Shown here in pieces: positions 43,509-50,960 of a stretch of DNA of 64,000 nt. The stretch is taken from contig CAWBCM010000007.1 in the NCBI GenBank assembly GCA_963787285.1, forward strand, positions 1 through 64,000. Direction: 5' to 3'. A model generated the notes under the pieces. It did not search any database, was not told where the DNA came from, and saw only the letters and a list, made by a program, of their open reading frames with translations. The translations under genes and the position numbers were made by a program. The first letter of the stretch is position 1. Each line of letters opens with the position of its first letter. This DNA is from JAHEJN01 sp963787285. GTDB lineage: Bacteria > Actinomycetota > Acidimicrobiia > Acidimicrobiales > JAHEJN01.

Positions 43509-44843
43509 GTGGAAGCAGTAGTCGACAGGGCGTCGGAAACCGTGGTGGGCACGGAGGCTCAGCAGGCGTTCGACCAGATCGTTGGCGGCCTCGATCGCTT
43601 GTCTGCCGCCGGTCTGGTGCCCACCGGTCGGGCCGACGCCGAGGTGTGGATCCGTTCGTTGGAGACCGTAGGACGGCGGGTCGATGCAGCCAGGGTGGAG
43701 CTCCTGGCCGAGATCCACGAGGCCGGATGGCATCGCTACGACGGGCACCCGTCGGGGCGGGCCATGGTCGAGGTCGTCGCCGATCTGTCGGTCGAGGAAT
43801 CCGGGGACCGCGAGCGGGTCCGCAAGGTGATCGTCGAGCTGCCCGAGGTGGTTGTCGCCTTCCGGGCCGGGCAGATGACTGCGGCCCACCTGCAGGTGTT
43901 GGGCCGGCTGCGCTCGAAGCGCGAGGTGCGGTTCGCCATGTACGACCGCCAGGGCTGGTTCATCGAGCAGGCCACCACGAGGTCCTTCGCCGACTACGAG
44001 GCCGCAGTCCTCCGGTGGGCCCGGCTGGTCGACACCACCAACACCAGCCGGAACCAGCAGGCCCACGAGACCCGCCACTTTCGCCTCCGTCAGGATCGAG
44101 TCGACCTCACGTGGGACATCGTCGGCTCGTGTGCTGCCGGTCAGGGTGCCATGTTCGAGCAGATCCTCCGGGCCTACGCCACCGCCGAGTACGAGGCCGA
44201 TTGGGAGAAGGCCCGGGCCGAGCACGGCGACGACGCCACGGCGGCGCATCTCCCGCGCACCGCGGGCCAGCGGGCGGTCGATGCGCTGACCCAGATCTTC
44301 ACCGACGCCACCGCCAACCCGGGGTCCGCCGGCGCCGGCGTCGTGCACAACATCGTCTACGACGCGACGACCTTCGAGGCCGCCCTGGCCGCCATCGAGG
44401 GCAACCGACGGCCGGCCTTCGATGTCGACACCTTCCGGTGCGAGACCATCGACGGCATCCCGCTCGACCCCGTCGAAGCCACCGTCTCGTCACTCGTCGA
44501 GGCGGCGCGGCGGGTCGTGGTCGATGCATCGGGCACGGTGATCGATCTCGGACGGGCCCGGTGCTTCACCGGCCACGCCCGTATCGCCGCTCAGTTGCAG
44601 TCCACCACCTGCATCTGGCCCGGCTGCTGGGTTGCGGCCACCGGTTGCCAGATCGACCACCTTCGAGAACACCAACAGGGCGGCAGAACCAACCCCGGCA
44701 ACGGGGCACCACTCTGCGGACGCCACAACCGACACAAACACAACCACCGGTTCACGGTGCAACGCGGCCCCGACGGCGACTTCTTCGTCAGCCGCCCCGA
44801 CGGCAGCACGGTTGGGCGGGCCACCGGGTCGCTGGTGCCATGA
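43509..44843 (+). CDS. DUF222-HNH endonuclease-domain protein (13E12 repeat type)
   Basis: 444 residues. The N-terminal two-thirds is the helical DUF222 region (DAARVELLAEIHEAGWHRY, AAHLQVLGRLRSKREVRF, RAVDALTQIF). The C-terminus is an HNH nuclease: CIWPGCWVAATGCQIDHLREH (zinc Cys pair and the H of HNH), TNPGNGAPLCGRHN (central N, second Cys and H). These proteins are multicopy in actinobacteria and are thought to move or spread; the role is unsettled. The long frame upstream of 43509 is antisense to the VOC gene. Base use matches the neighbours. Confidence 0.88.
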   Translation: MEAVVDRASETVVGTEAQQAFDQIVGGLDRLSAAGLVPTGRADAEVWIRSLETVGRRVDAARVELLAEIHEAGWHRYDGHPSGRAMVEVVADLSVEESGDRERVRKVIVELPEVVVAFRAGQMTAAHLQVLGRLRSKREVRFAMYDRQGWFIEQATTRSFADYEAAVLRWARLVDTTNTSRNQQAHETRHFRLRQDRVDLTWDIVGSCAAGQGAMFEQILRAYATAEYEADWEKARAEHGDDATAAHLPRTAGQRAVDALTQIFTDATANPGSAGAGVVHNIVYDATTFEAALAAIEGNRRPAFDVDTFRCETIDGIPLDPVEATVSSLVEAARRVVVDASGTVIDLGRARCFTGHARIAAQLQSTTCIWPGCWVAATGCQIDHLREHQQGGRTNPGNGAPLCGRHNRHKHNHRFTVQRGPDGDFFVSRPDGSTVGRATGSLVP

Positions 44844-44850
44844 TGGGCGG

Positions 44851-45549
44851 GTGGCCGACGACGCGCTTCTGACCGAACAACTCGACTACTACCGGGCGCG
44901 GGCGAGCGAGTACGACGAGTGGTGGGAGCGTCGTGGCCGCTACGACCGTGGCCCAGAGGCCACCGCTCGCTGGCGGTCAGAGATCGAGACCGTACGGTCG
45001 GCGTTCGACGAGCTGCCCTTCGACGGTGACGTGCTCGAGCTGGCGGCGGGTACGGGGTACTGGACCGACCTGTTGGCCCGCGGCGCCGCTCGGGTGACGG
45101 CGATCGACGGGTCGGCCGAGATGATCGCGATCAACCAGGCACGGCTCGGAGCCCGTGCGGCACGGGTCGACTACCGCCGGCTCGACCTCTTCGACTGGAA
45201 GCCAGCCTGCCGATGGGACGGGCTCGTGTTCTGCTTCTGGATCAGTCACGTGCCCCGCGAGCGGCTCGCGGGCTTTCTGCACACCTGTCGCGAGGCGCTC
45301 CACGACGGGGCCACCATGTTCTTCCTCGACGGACAGCGAGTCGACGAGAGCACGGCCGTCGATCACGTGCTGCCCGACGGCGACAGGGAGGTGATGGTTC
45401 GCCGGCTCAACGACGGACGTGAGTTCCGCATCGTGAAGAACTACCACCGAGCGGCGGAGCTCACTGCGCTCGCCGGAGCCGCGGGCTTCGCGCTCGACGT
45501 TCGGTACACCGAGACCTTCTTCCAGTACGGGGTCGGGGTGGCGCGCTAG
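44851..45549 (+). CDS. Class I SAM-dependent methyltransferase
   Basis: 232 residues. Motif I is DVLELAAGTGYWTDLLA (E-x-A-x-G-x-G), followed by VTAIDGSAEMIAINQ (the acidic residue that binds the ribose), VDYRRLDLFDWKP, and DGLVFCFWISHVPRERLAGF (motif IV region). The opening TEQLDYYRARASEYDEWWERR is typical of small Methyltransf_11/12 proteins. The acceptor is unknown. The GTG at 44851 follows CATGAT by six bases, with the HNH gene stop inside that hexamer. The convergent lig-operon VOC gene ends 20 bases beyond the stop. Confidence 0.88.
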   Translation: MADDALLTEQLDYYRARASEYDEWWERRGRYDRGPEATARWRSEIETVRSAFDELPFDGDVLELAAGTGYWTDLLARGAARVTAIDGSAEMIAINQARLGARAARVDYRRLDLFDWKPACRWDGLVFCFWISHVPRERLAGFLHTCREALHDGATMFFLDGQRVDESTAVDHVLPDGDREVMVRRLNDGREFRIVKNYHRAAELTALAGAAGFALDVRYTETFFQYGVGVAR

Positions 45550-45568
45550 ACCGCCGGCATCGTTGCTT

Positions 45569-46051
45569 CTACCGGGCGCCGCGTCCGGGGGCGTTGCGGC
45601 CGAACCGGGTGAAGTCGGCGGCGAAGTCGAGCGGGAGGTTCGACGGTTCGTCGTCGGCGAGCAGGTCTTCGGGGACCTCCCACATCACTTCGAACTCGAT
45701 GCCGTCGGGATCGTGGCAGTAGAGGCTGCGACTCGTGCCGTGGTTGTTCTCGCCGACGAGCGCGCCCATGGCGGTGAGGCGGGCCTTGGCTTCCTCGAGG
45801 TCCTCCAGGGTCTCGACCTCCCATGCGAGGTGGTAGAGGCCGGGCGACTGGGGAAGGGGCACCGAGCGAGGGGTTCGGAACAGGCCCAGATCGTGATCGG
45901 TCGCCGATTCCGACGAGCTCATGAACACCGCGTTGTCGGAGTCGACCTTGCGCTCCAACCCGAGGGCCTGCTCGTAGAACTCCGCCGATCGCTGCGGGTC
46001 GGTGACCCACAGCACGGCATGACGGAGACCGAGAACCGGCTTGGTGCCCAT
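45569..46051 (-). CDS. VOC-family extradiol-dioxygenase-like protein in the lig operon
   Basis: 160 residues. Single VOC domain with LRHAVLWVTDPQRSAEFYEQALGL trimmed to its His, a second His in LYHLAWEVETLED and Glu in DGIEFEVMWEVP, the metal triad of type I extradiol dioxygenases and related enzymes. C-terminal SNLPLDFAADFTRFGRN is unusual but seen in catechol-2,3-dioxygenase-like proteins. It is the last gene of pobA-ligA-ligB and starts two bases after ligB, with GAGG at a good distance. Its reaction in the pathway is unknown: ring cleavage of a related catechol, or isomerisation, are both possible. Confidence 0.85.
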   Translation of the reverse strand: MGTKPVLGLRHAVLWVTDPQRSAEFYEQALGLERKVDSDNAVFMSSSESATDHDLGLFRTPRSVPLPQSPGLYHLAWEVETLEDLEEAKARLTAMGALVGENNHGTSRSLYCHDPDGIEFEVMWEVPEDLLADDEPSNLPLDFAADFTRFGRNAPGRGAR

Positions 46052-46053
46052 CG

Positions 46054-46896
46054 CTACCTCGGCTCCTCCAGAATCAGGTGCCCGACGGCCGTGTTGGATG
46101 CGGGCACGTGGTAGTGGCGGTGCACTTCCTTTGCGTCGGGTGCGAGGGCGCCGCGCATGATGAGCCACATGACAAGCTCGATGCCCTCGGAGCCCGCCTC
46201 GCGGACGTAGTCGATGTGGGGTATCGAGGCGAGCGCCTCGGGGTCGGACGCAAACCGGTCGAGGAACGCCGTGTCGAACTCGGTGTTGATCAGCCCGACC
46301 CGCTCACCCTGCAATTGGTGGCTCATGCCGCCGGTGCCCCAGACCTGCACGTTCAGGTCGTCGGGAAACGACTCGACGGCCTTGCGAATGGCGTGGCCGA
46401 GGTTGAAACAGCGGCGGCCCGACGGCGGCGGGTACACCACCACGTTCACCGCGAAGGGAATGACCTTGCACGGCCACTCCTCGGGCTGGTCGAACATCAG
46501 CGAGAGCGGAACGGTGAGGCCGTGATCGACATCCATCTCGTTCACGATGGTGAGATCGAAGTCGTCCTGGATCACTGACTGGGCGATGTGCCAGGCCAGG
46601 TCGGGATGGCCCTCGACCACCGGAACCGGGCGACGGCCCCACCCTTCGTCGGCCGACTCGAAGCGCTCGCCGGTGCCGATGGCGAAGGTGGGGATCATCT
46701 CGAGGCTGAACGCCGTGGCGTGGTCGTTGTACACCAGCAGGATCACGTCGGGCTTCTGCTCGGCCATCCATTCCTTGGAGTACTCGTAGCCGGCGAAGAG
46801 GGGCCGCCAGTAGTCCTCGTCGGTCTTCCCGAGATCGATCGCGGCGCCGATGGCGGGCACATGTGAGGTGGTGATGCCTCCGGTGATGCGGGCCAT
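46054..46896 (-). CDS. ligB: Protocatechuate 4,5-dioxygenase, beta (catalytic) subunit
   Basis: 280 residues. Ligands of LigB are recognisable: His12 in ITTSHVPAIG, His59 in VYNDHATAFS and Glu in EGIELVMWLIMRGAL near 243. The catalytic-type His is in WGTGGMSHQLQG. Other LigB landmarks are VPLSLMFDQPEEWPC and FAVNVVVYPPPSGRRC. It holds Fe(II) and opens protocatechuate between C4 and C5 to 4-carboxy-2-hydroxymuconate-6-semialdehyde, as an alpha2beta2 complex with LigA. The ATG overlaps the ligA stop (TGATG). Confidence 0.95.
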   Translation of the reverse strand: MARITGGITTSHVPAIGAAIDLGKTDEDYWRPLFAGYEYSKEWMAEQKPDVILLVYNDHATAFSLEMIPTFAIGTGERFESADEGWGRRPVPVVEGHPDLAWHIAQSVIQDDFDLTIVNEMDVDHGLTVPLSLMFDQPEEWPCKVIPFAVNVVVYPPPSGRRCFNLGHAIRKAVESFPDDLNVQVWGTGGMSHQLQGERVGLINTEFDTAFLDRFASDPEALASIPHIDYVREAGSEGIELVMWLIMRGALAPDAKEVHRHYHVPASNTAVGHLILEEPR

Positions 46897-47285
46897 CAGC
46901 TCTGCTCCCCGATGTAGCGGTTGCCGTCGGGCGATCGGCCGCCGGCCAGCATCATCGCCCGGTACTCCTCCTGGGGCACGCCGGCCTGGAAGGCGGCGGC
47001 CTTCTCGAAGCTCCACTCGTCGGTGAAGAAGAGCTTGGCCAGAAAGTAGATGTTGCCGCCCAGTTTCAGGAGCCCCTTGTAGTCGCGGGCGAGAACCCCG
47101 GCCCGTTGTTCGGGGGTCATCGGCCATTCGTCGAGGTAGGCCTCCTCGTCGGCCTTGAATCGCTCGCGGTTCTCCGGCTTCATGAGGGACATGCAGAACT
47201 GGTTGCAGTGGTAGCCCATGCGGGCCATGTCGGAGTCGAAGATGGTGGTGCCGGGGATGTCGGCATAGGGCTTGTCGGGGGCCAT
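46896..47285 (-). CDS. ligA: Protocatechuate 4,5-dioxygenase, alpha subunit
   Basis: 129 residues, helical, as in LigA. It contains IPGTTIFDSDMARMGYHCNQ, FCMSLMKPENRERFKADEE, YLDEWPMTPEQRAGVLARD and GGNIYFLAKLF with the family G-G-N-x-Y. It caps the LigB active site and contributes to substrate binding. The start ATG follows GAGGAGG at a seven-base spacing. The gene is 12 bases after pobA and overlaps ligB by one base, so the two subunits are translationally linked. Confidence 0.95.
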   Translation of the reverse strand: MAPDKPYADIPGTTIFDSDMARMGYHCNQFCMSLMKPENRERFKADEEAYLDEWPMTPEQRAGVLARDYKGLLKLGGNIYFLAKLFFTDEWSFEKAAAFQAGVPQEEYRAMMLAGGRSPDGNRYIGEQS

Positions 47286-47297
47286 GCGCGGTCCTCC

Positions 47298-48473
47298 TCA
47301 GGTCTCGAAGGGCAGGCCTGCATACTGCTCGCACATCGACGCCTGCGCGAAATGCGACGATCGGAGATACTCGAGCTCGGCCTCCTGGGCCCGCTGGTCG
47401 AAGTCGGTCTGGTCGGGGAAGCGATGCAGCAACAGGGTGAGCCACCACGAGAATCGCACCGCGCTCCACACCCGACGGAGGGCCATCTCGGAGTAGTTGT
47501 CGAGGTATCCGTCGTCGGCCTTCTCGTAGTGGTGAATGAGCGCCCGGCTCAGGTAGTACACGTCGCTGATGGCCAGATTCAGACCCTTGGCGCCGGTGGG
47601 AGGCACGATGTGGGCGGCGTCGCCCGCCAGGAACAGGTTGCCGTACCGCATCGGTTCGGCCACGAAGCTGCGCAGGGGCGCGATCGACTTCTCGATCGAC
47701 GGCCCGGTGACGACGTCGTCGCGGGTGTCGGCAGGGAGACGGATGAGCAGCTCTTCCCAGAAGCGGTCGTCGGGCCAGTCGTCGACGGTGTCGTCGAGGC
47801 TGCACTGCAGGTAGTAGCGGCTGAGCATCGGGTTGCGCATCGAGGCGAGGGCGAACCCGCGCGGGTGGTTGCAGTACACGAGGTCGGGCAGCGGCGGCGT
47901 CTCCGAGAGGATGCCGAGCCAGCCGAAGGGGTACACCTTCTCGTAGGTCCGCAGCACGTCGGCGGGGATGGTTGGTCGGCCCACCCCGTGGAAGCCGTCA
48001 CACGCGGCGACATAGTCGCAGTCGACGCGCACGCGGTCACCGTTGCTCGAGTAGGTGACATACGGCGCACTGGTGGTGACGTCGTGGATCTCGACTTCGG
48101 CGGCCTCGAACACGATGTCGGTCCCGAGGCGATCTCCGGCGTCGTAGAGATCCTTCTGGATCTCGGTCTGGCCGTAGGCCATGAACTGGCTTCCGACATG
48201 CTTCTTGATGTCGATGTAGAAGCTGTCGCGCCCCGCCCAGGCGATGCGGGTGCCGTCGTGCACGTGGCCCTCGGCGTCCATGCGGTCACCGACACCGTTG
48301 GCGCGGAGGAACTCGACCGAACCCCACTCGAGCACGCCGGCCCGTATCCGACCGAGCACGTAGTCACGCGACTGACGTTCGAGCACCACGCTGGTGATCC
48401 CCGCCCGATGAAGTACATGCGACAGCAGTGTGCCGGCGGGCCCTCCGCCGATGATGGCGACCTGTGTTCGCAT
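47298..48473 (-). CDS. pobA: 4-hydroxybenzoate 3-monooxygenase
   Basis: 391 residues, close to the 394 of characterised PobA. The FAD motif is VAIIGGGPAGTLLSHVL, with VLERQSRDYVLGRIRAGVLE following; this R-x-R-A-G-V-L-E segment is a hallmark of PobA. VACDGFHGVGRP (D-G), LYCNHPRGFALAS-like (VYCNHPRGFALASMR) and FLAGDAAHIVPPTGAKGLNLA (second FAD site) complete the class A flavoprotein hydroxylase. It uses NAD(P)H and O2 to make protocatechuate. The ATG at 48473 has AGGAG five bases upstream. The -10 at 48508-48513 overlaps an upstream in-frame ATG, which excludes that start. Confidence 0.95.
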   Translation of the reverse strand: MRTQVAIIGGGPAGTLLSHVLHRAGITSVVLERQSRDYVLGRIRAGVLEWGSVEFLRANGVGDRMDAEGHVHDGTRIAWAGRDSFYIDIKKHVGSQFMAYGQTEIQKDLYDAGDRLGTDIVFEAAEVEIHDVTTSAPYVTYSSNGDRVRVDCDYVAACDGFHGVGRPTIPADVLRTYEKVYPFGWLGILSETPPLPDLVYCNHPRGFALASMRNPMLSRYYLQCSLDDTVDDWPDDRFWEELLIRLPADTRDDVVTGPSIEKSIAPLRSFVAEPMRYGNLFLAGDAAHIVPPTGAKGLNLAISDVYYLSRALIHHYEKADDGYLDNYSEMALRRVWSAVRFSWWLTLLLHRFPDQTDFDQRAQEAELEYLRSSHFAQASMCEQYAGLPFET

Positions 48474-48505
48474 CGAGGCTCCTTCGGTCGGGGGGATGTC
48501 GTTGG

Positions 48506-48514
48506 CCATAGTAT
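48506..48514. promoter_or_regulatory. Shared divergent -10 region of the two lig arms (CATAGTATG)
   Basis: CATA-G-TATG is an odd-length perfect inverted repeat in the 92-base gap between pobA and the dienelactone-hydrolase gene. Read on the minus strand it contains TACTAT (48508-48513), a -10 for pobA-ligAB. Read on the plus strand it contains TAGTAT (48509-48514), a -10 for the hydrolase-ligJK arm. The two promoters would overlap almost fully, so one regulator or polymerase could control both arms. Leaders would be about 28 and 45 bases. Confidence 0.5.
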
Positions 48515-48565
48515 GTCGGGCGTCACAAGGCCCCGGTATCGACGCCGGGCTCAGGAGGGACAGAC

Positions 48566-49237
48566 GTGGCTCACATCGAAATCACCGCCGGCGACGGTCA
48601 CACGCTCGGCGCGTACGAGAACCGTCCGGAGCGAGCCACTCGAGGCCTGGTGGTCATCCAGGAGATCTTCGGCGTCAACGACCACATCCGCTCGGTCGTC
48701 GATCGCTATGCCGCGCTCGGGTATCACGCAATCGCCCCTGCGGTGTTCGACCGCGTCGAGCGCGGTGTCGAGCTCGACTACACCGCCGAGGGCATCGAGG
48801 CGGGCCGGGCCCTCCGCGGCGGGCTCGATGACGACGAGACGCTCCTCGACATGGCCGCGGCGATCGCGCGTGTCGAGGGCTCTGGTCCCGTGGGACTGGT
48901 CGGCTACTGCTTCGGCGGATCGATGGCGTGGCTGGCCGCGCACGCGCTGCCCGTCGACGCGGCCGTTGGCTACTACGGAGGTCAGGTGACCGCCTTCCTC
49001 GACCGCGACCCTCATGCGCCGATCATGTTGCATTTCGGGGCACTCGACGCCAACATCCCCGTCGACGGCGTCAGTGCAATAACCGACCGCTACCCACGGG
49101 TCCCGATGCACGTGTACCCCGACGCCGAACACGGCTTCAACTGCGACGCGCGTGGGTCGTATCACGCCGAGTCGGCCGCGCTCGCCCTCGACCGCACCCT
49201 GGCTTTCCTCGACGAGCACCTCGGGAGGAGCGAGTGA
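48566..49237 (+). CDS. Dienelactone-hydrolase-family enzyme, candidate 2-pyrone-4,6-dicarboxylate hydrolase
   Basis: 223 residues, alpha/beta hydrolase of the DLH family. The Cys nucleophile is in LVGYCFGGSMAW, the Asp in HFGALDANIP and the His in DAEHGFNC, a Cys-Asp-His triad as in dienelactone hydrolase. VVIQEIFGVNDHIRSVVDRYA is the family N-terminal motif with the conserved Glu. It lies first in the plus-strand lig arm and overlaps ligJ by four bases. In classical pathways LigI (an amidohydrolase) opens the pyrone lactone; no LigI is in the window. Acting on that lactone is inference from position and chemistry. AGGAGGG precedes the GTG start. Confidence 0.85.
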   Translation: MAHIEITAGDGHTLGAYENRPERATRGLVVIQEIFGVNDHIRSVVDRYAALGYHAIAPAVFDRVERGVELDYTAEGIEAGRALRGGLDDDETLLDMAAAIARVEGSGPVGLVGYCFGGSMAWLAAHALPVDAAVGYYGGQVTAFLDRDPHAPIMLHFGALDANIPVDGVSAITDRYPRVPMHVYPDAEHGFNCDARGSYHAESAALALDRTLAFLDEHLGRSE

Positions 49238-50241
49238 TCATCGACTGTCACGGGCACTACACCACCACGCCGCCAGGTGTGGGTGAGTGGAGAGAGGCCC
49301 AGAAGGCCGCCGTGGCCGCCGACCCCGCTCATGTCGGCGACAAGGGTGTCCTGTCGGTGTCCGACGACGAGATCAGACAGAGCATCGAGGCCAACCAGCT
49401 CAAGCTGCAGCGCGAACGCGGCGCCGATCTCACCATCTTCTCCCCCCGGGCGAGCTGGATGGCCCACCACGTCGGAAACGAGCACACGTCCACCTTCTGG
49501 AGCCAGCACCAGAACGAGCTCATCCGCCGGGTGTGCGACCTCTATCCCCAGAACTTCGCGCCCGTCTGTCAGTTGCCTCAGTCACCTGGCGCGGCCATCG
49601 ACGGCTCGGTGGCCGAGCTGCGTCGCTGCGTCGACGAGATGGGATTCATCGGCTGCAACGTGAACCCCGATCCGACCGGCGGGTTCTGGACCGGTCCGCC
49701 CCTCTTCGACCCCTACTGGTGGCCGTTGTGGGAAGCCATGTGCGAGCTCGACGTGCCCGGAATGATCCACGTGAGCGCCGCCTGCAACGACAACTTCACC
49801 ACCACCGGATCGCACTATCTCGGTGCCGACACCACTGCGTTCGTGCAGGCGCTGTCCTCGGGCTTCATGGCCGACTTCCCGAACCTGCGATGGGTCATTC
49901 CCCACGGCGGCGGGGCGGTGCCGTATCACTGGGGTCGGTTCAGGGGCATGGCGGCGGACAACGGTTGGGACTTCGACGGTCTGCACGACCACATCTGGTA
50001 CGACACGTGCGTCTACCACCAGCCCGGCATCGATCTGCTCCTGAGCGTGGTCCCCGCCGGCAACGTCTTGTTCGCCTCCGAGATGGTCGGGGCGGTACGC
50101 GGTGTCGACCCCGATACCGGCCACTACTACGACGACACCAAGCGGTACCTCGACGCTGCCGCCATCTCCGATGCCGATCGCAGTGCGATCTACGACGCCA
50201 ACATCCGCCGTGTCTATCCCCGACTGGAAGTGTCCGCATGA
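49234..50241 (+). CDS. ligJ: 4-oxalomesaconate hydratase
   Basis: 335 residues, amidohydrolase superfamily. The metal-binding H-x-H is IIDCHGHYTT (His6, His8), followed by SIEANQLKLQRERGADLTIFSPRASWMAHH in the LigJ pattern. GMIHVSAACND, GSHYLGADTTAF, VIPHGGGAVPYHWGR and LFASEMVGAVRGVDP (metal Glu) are LigJ landmarks. It hydrates 4-oxalomesaconate to 4-carboxy-4-hydroxy-2-oxoadipate. The GTG start overlaps the upstream stop (GTGA) and has GGGAGGAG before it. Its own stop overlaps ligK (ATGA). Confidence 0.94.
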   Translation: MIIDCHGHYTTTPPGVGEWREAQKAAVAADPAHVGDKGVLSVSDDEIRQSIEANQLKLQRERGADLTIFSPRASWMAHHVGNEHTSTFWSQHQNELIRRVCDLYPQNFAPVCQLPQSPGAAIDGSVAELRRCVDEMGFIGCNVNPDPTGGFWTGPPLFDPYWWPLWEAMCELDVPGMIHVSAACNDNFTTTGSHYLGADTTAFVQALSSGFMADFPNLRWVIPHGGGAVPYHWGRFRGMAADNGWDFDGLHDHIWYDTCVYHQPGIDLLLSVVPAGNVLFASEMVGAVRGVDPDTGHYYDDTKRYLDAAAISDADRSAIYDANIRRVYPRLEVSA

Positions 50242-50930
50242 ACCGCCACGTGGTGATCCACTCCATCGAACGCGCCGACGCCGCGTTCATCGACGAGCTC
50301 GGAGCGGCCGGCACCGCCACCGTGCACGAGGGGATCGGACGCCGGGGCTACGCCGGACCGCAGATCGTCGCGCGGCAGCGGGGAGTCAAGGTCGCCGGTT
50401 CTGCCGTCACCGTGTCGAGCCATCCGGGTGACAACGGCATGATCCACGCAGCCGTGTCGGTGTGCCGGCCCGGCGACATCGTCATCGTCGCCCATACGGC
50501 ACCCTCGACTCACGGCGGTTTCGGCGACCTGCTGGCCACGTCGCTCATGGCTCATGGCGTGCGGGCCTTCGTGACCGACGCCGCCGTGCGAGACACCGCC
50601 GACCTCAACGCAATGGGCTTCCCGGTCTGGAGTCAGTACGTGTCGTGCCAGGGCACGGTGAAGGCGACTCCCGGGTCGGTCAACGTGCCCATCCGCTTCG
50701 GGGAGGCCATCGTGGCTCCCGGCGACATCGTCTGCTGCGATGACGACGGAGTGGTCATCGTGCCTCGGGCGGAAGCGGCATGGGCCGCCGAACAGGCTCG
50801 GGTGCGCCTCGAGAAGGAGGCCGGCACCCGCGCCCGACTCGAAGCCAAGGAGCTCGGCCTCGACATGTACGGGCTGCGCGACGCCCAGGTCGCCATGGGC
50901 GTCGAGTACCTCGACTCGTGGTCGCAGTGA
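50238..50930 (+). CDS. ligK: 4-carboxy-4-hydroxy-2-oxoadipate aldolase
   Basis: 230 residues, RraA-like class II pyruvate aldolase. TATVHEGIGRRGY at the start, GGFGDLLATSLMAHGVRAFVTDAAVRD (the G-x-x-L-A...R-D motif holding the metal Asp and substrate Arg), PGSVNVPIRFGEAIVAPGDIV and DDDGVVIVPR are all typical of LigK/GalC. It splits its substrate into pyruvate and oxaloacetate and can decarboxylate oxaloacetate. It overlaps ligJ by four bases and is the last gene of this arm before trkA, 30 bases on. Confidence 0.93.
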   Translation: MNRHVVIHSIERADAAFIDELGAAGTATVHEGIGRRGYAGPQIVARQRGVKVAGSAVTVSSHPGDNGMIHAAVSVCRPGDIVIVAHTAPSTHGGFGDLLATSLMAHGVRAFVTDAAVRDTADLNAMGFPVWSQYVSCQGTVKATPGSVNVPIRFGEAIVAPGDIVCCDDDGVVIVPRAEAAWAAEQARVRLEKEAGTRARLEAKELGLDMYGLRDAQVAMGVEYLDSWSQ

Positions 50931-50960
50931 AATCGCAAATGATGAGGCATCCTTGAGGCC

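Noticed and set aside
47106..48989. A 627-codon plus-strand open frame across pobA
   Set aside because: Antisense shadow of ligA and pobA; no domain, and it crosses the pobA/hydrolase control region.
48928..49233. An upstream extension of ligJ to 48928
   Set aside because: The extra residues are the off-frame reading of the hydrolase gene; the GTG at 49234 gives the exact LigJ start with His6 and His8.
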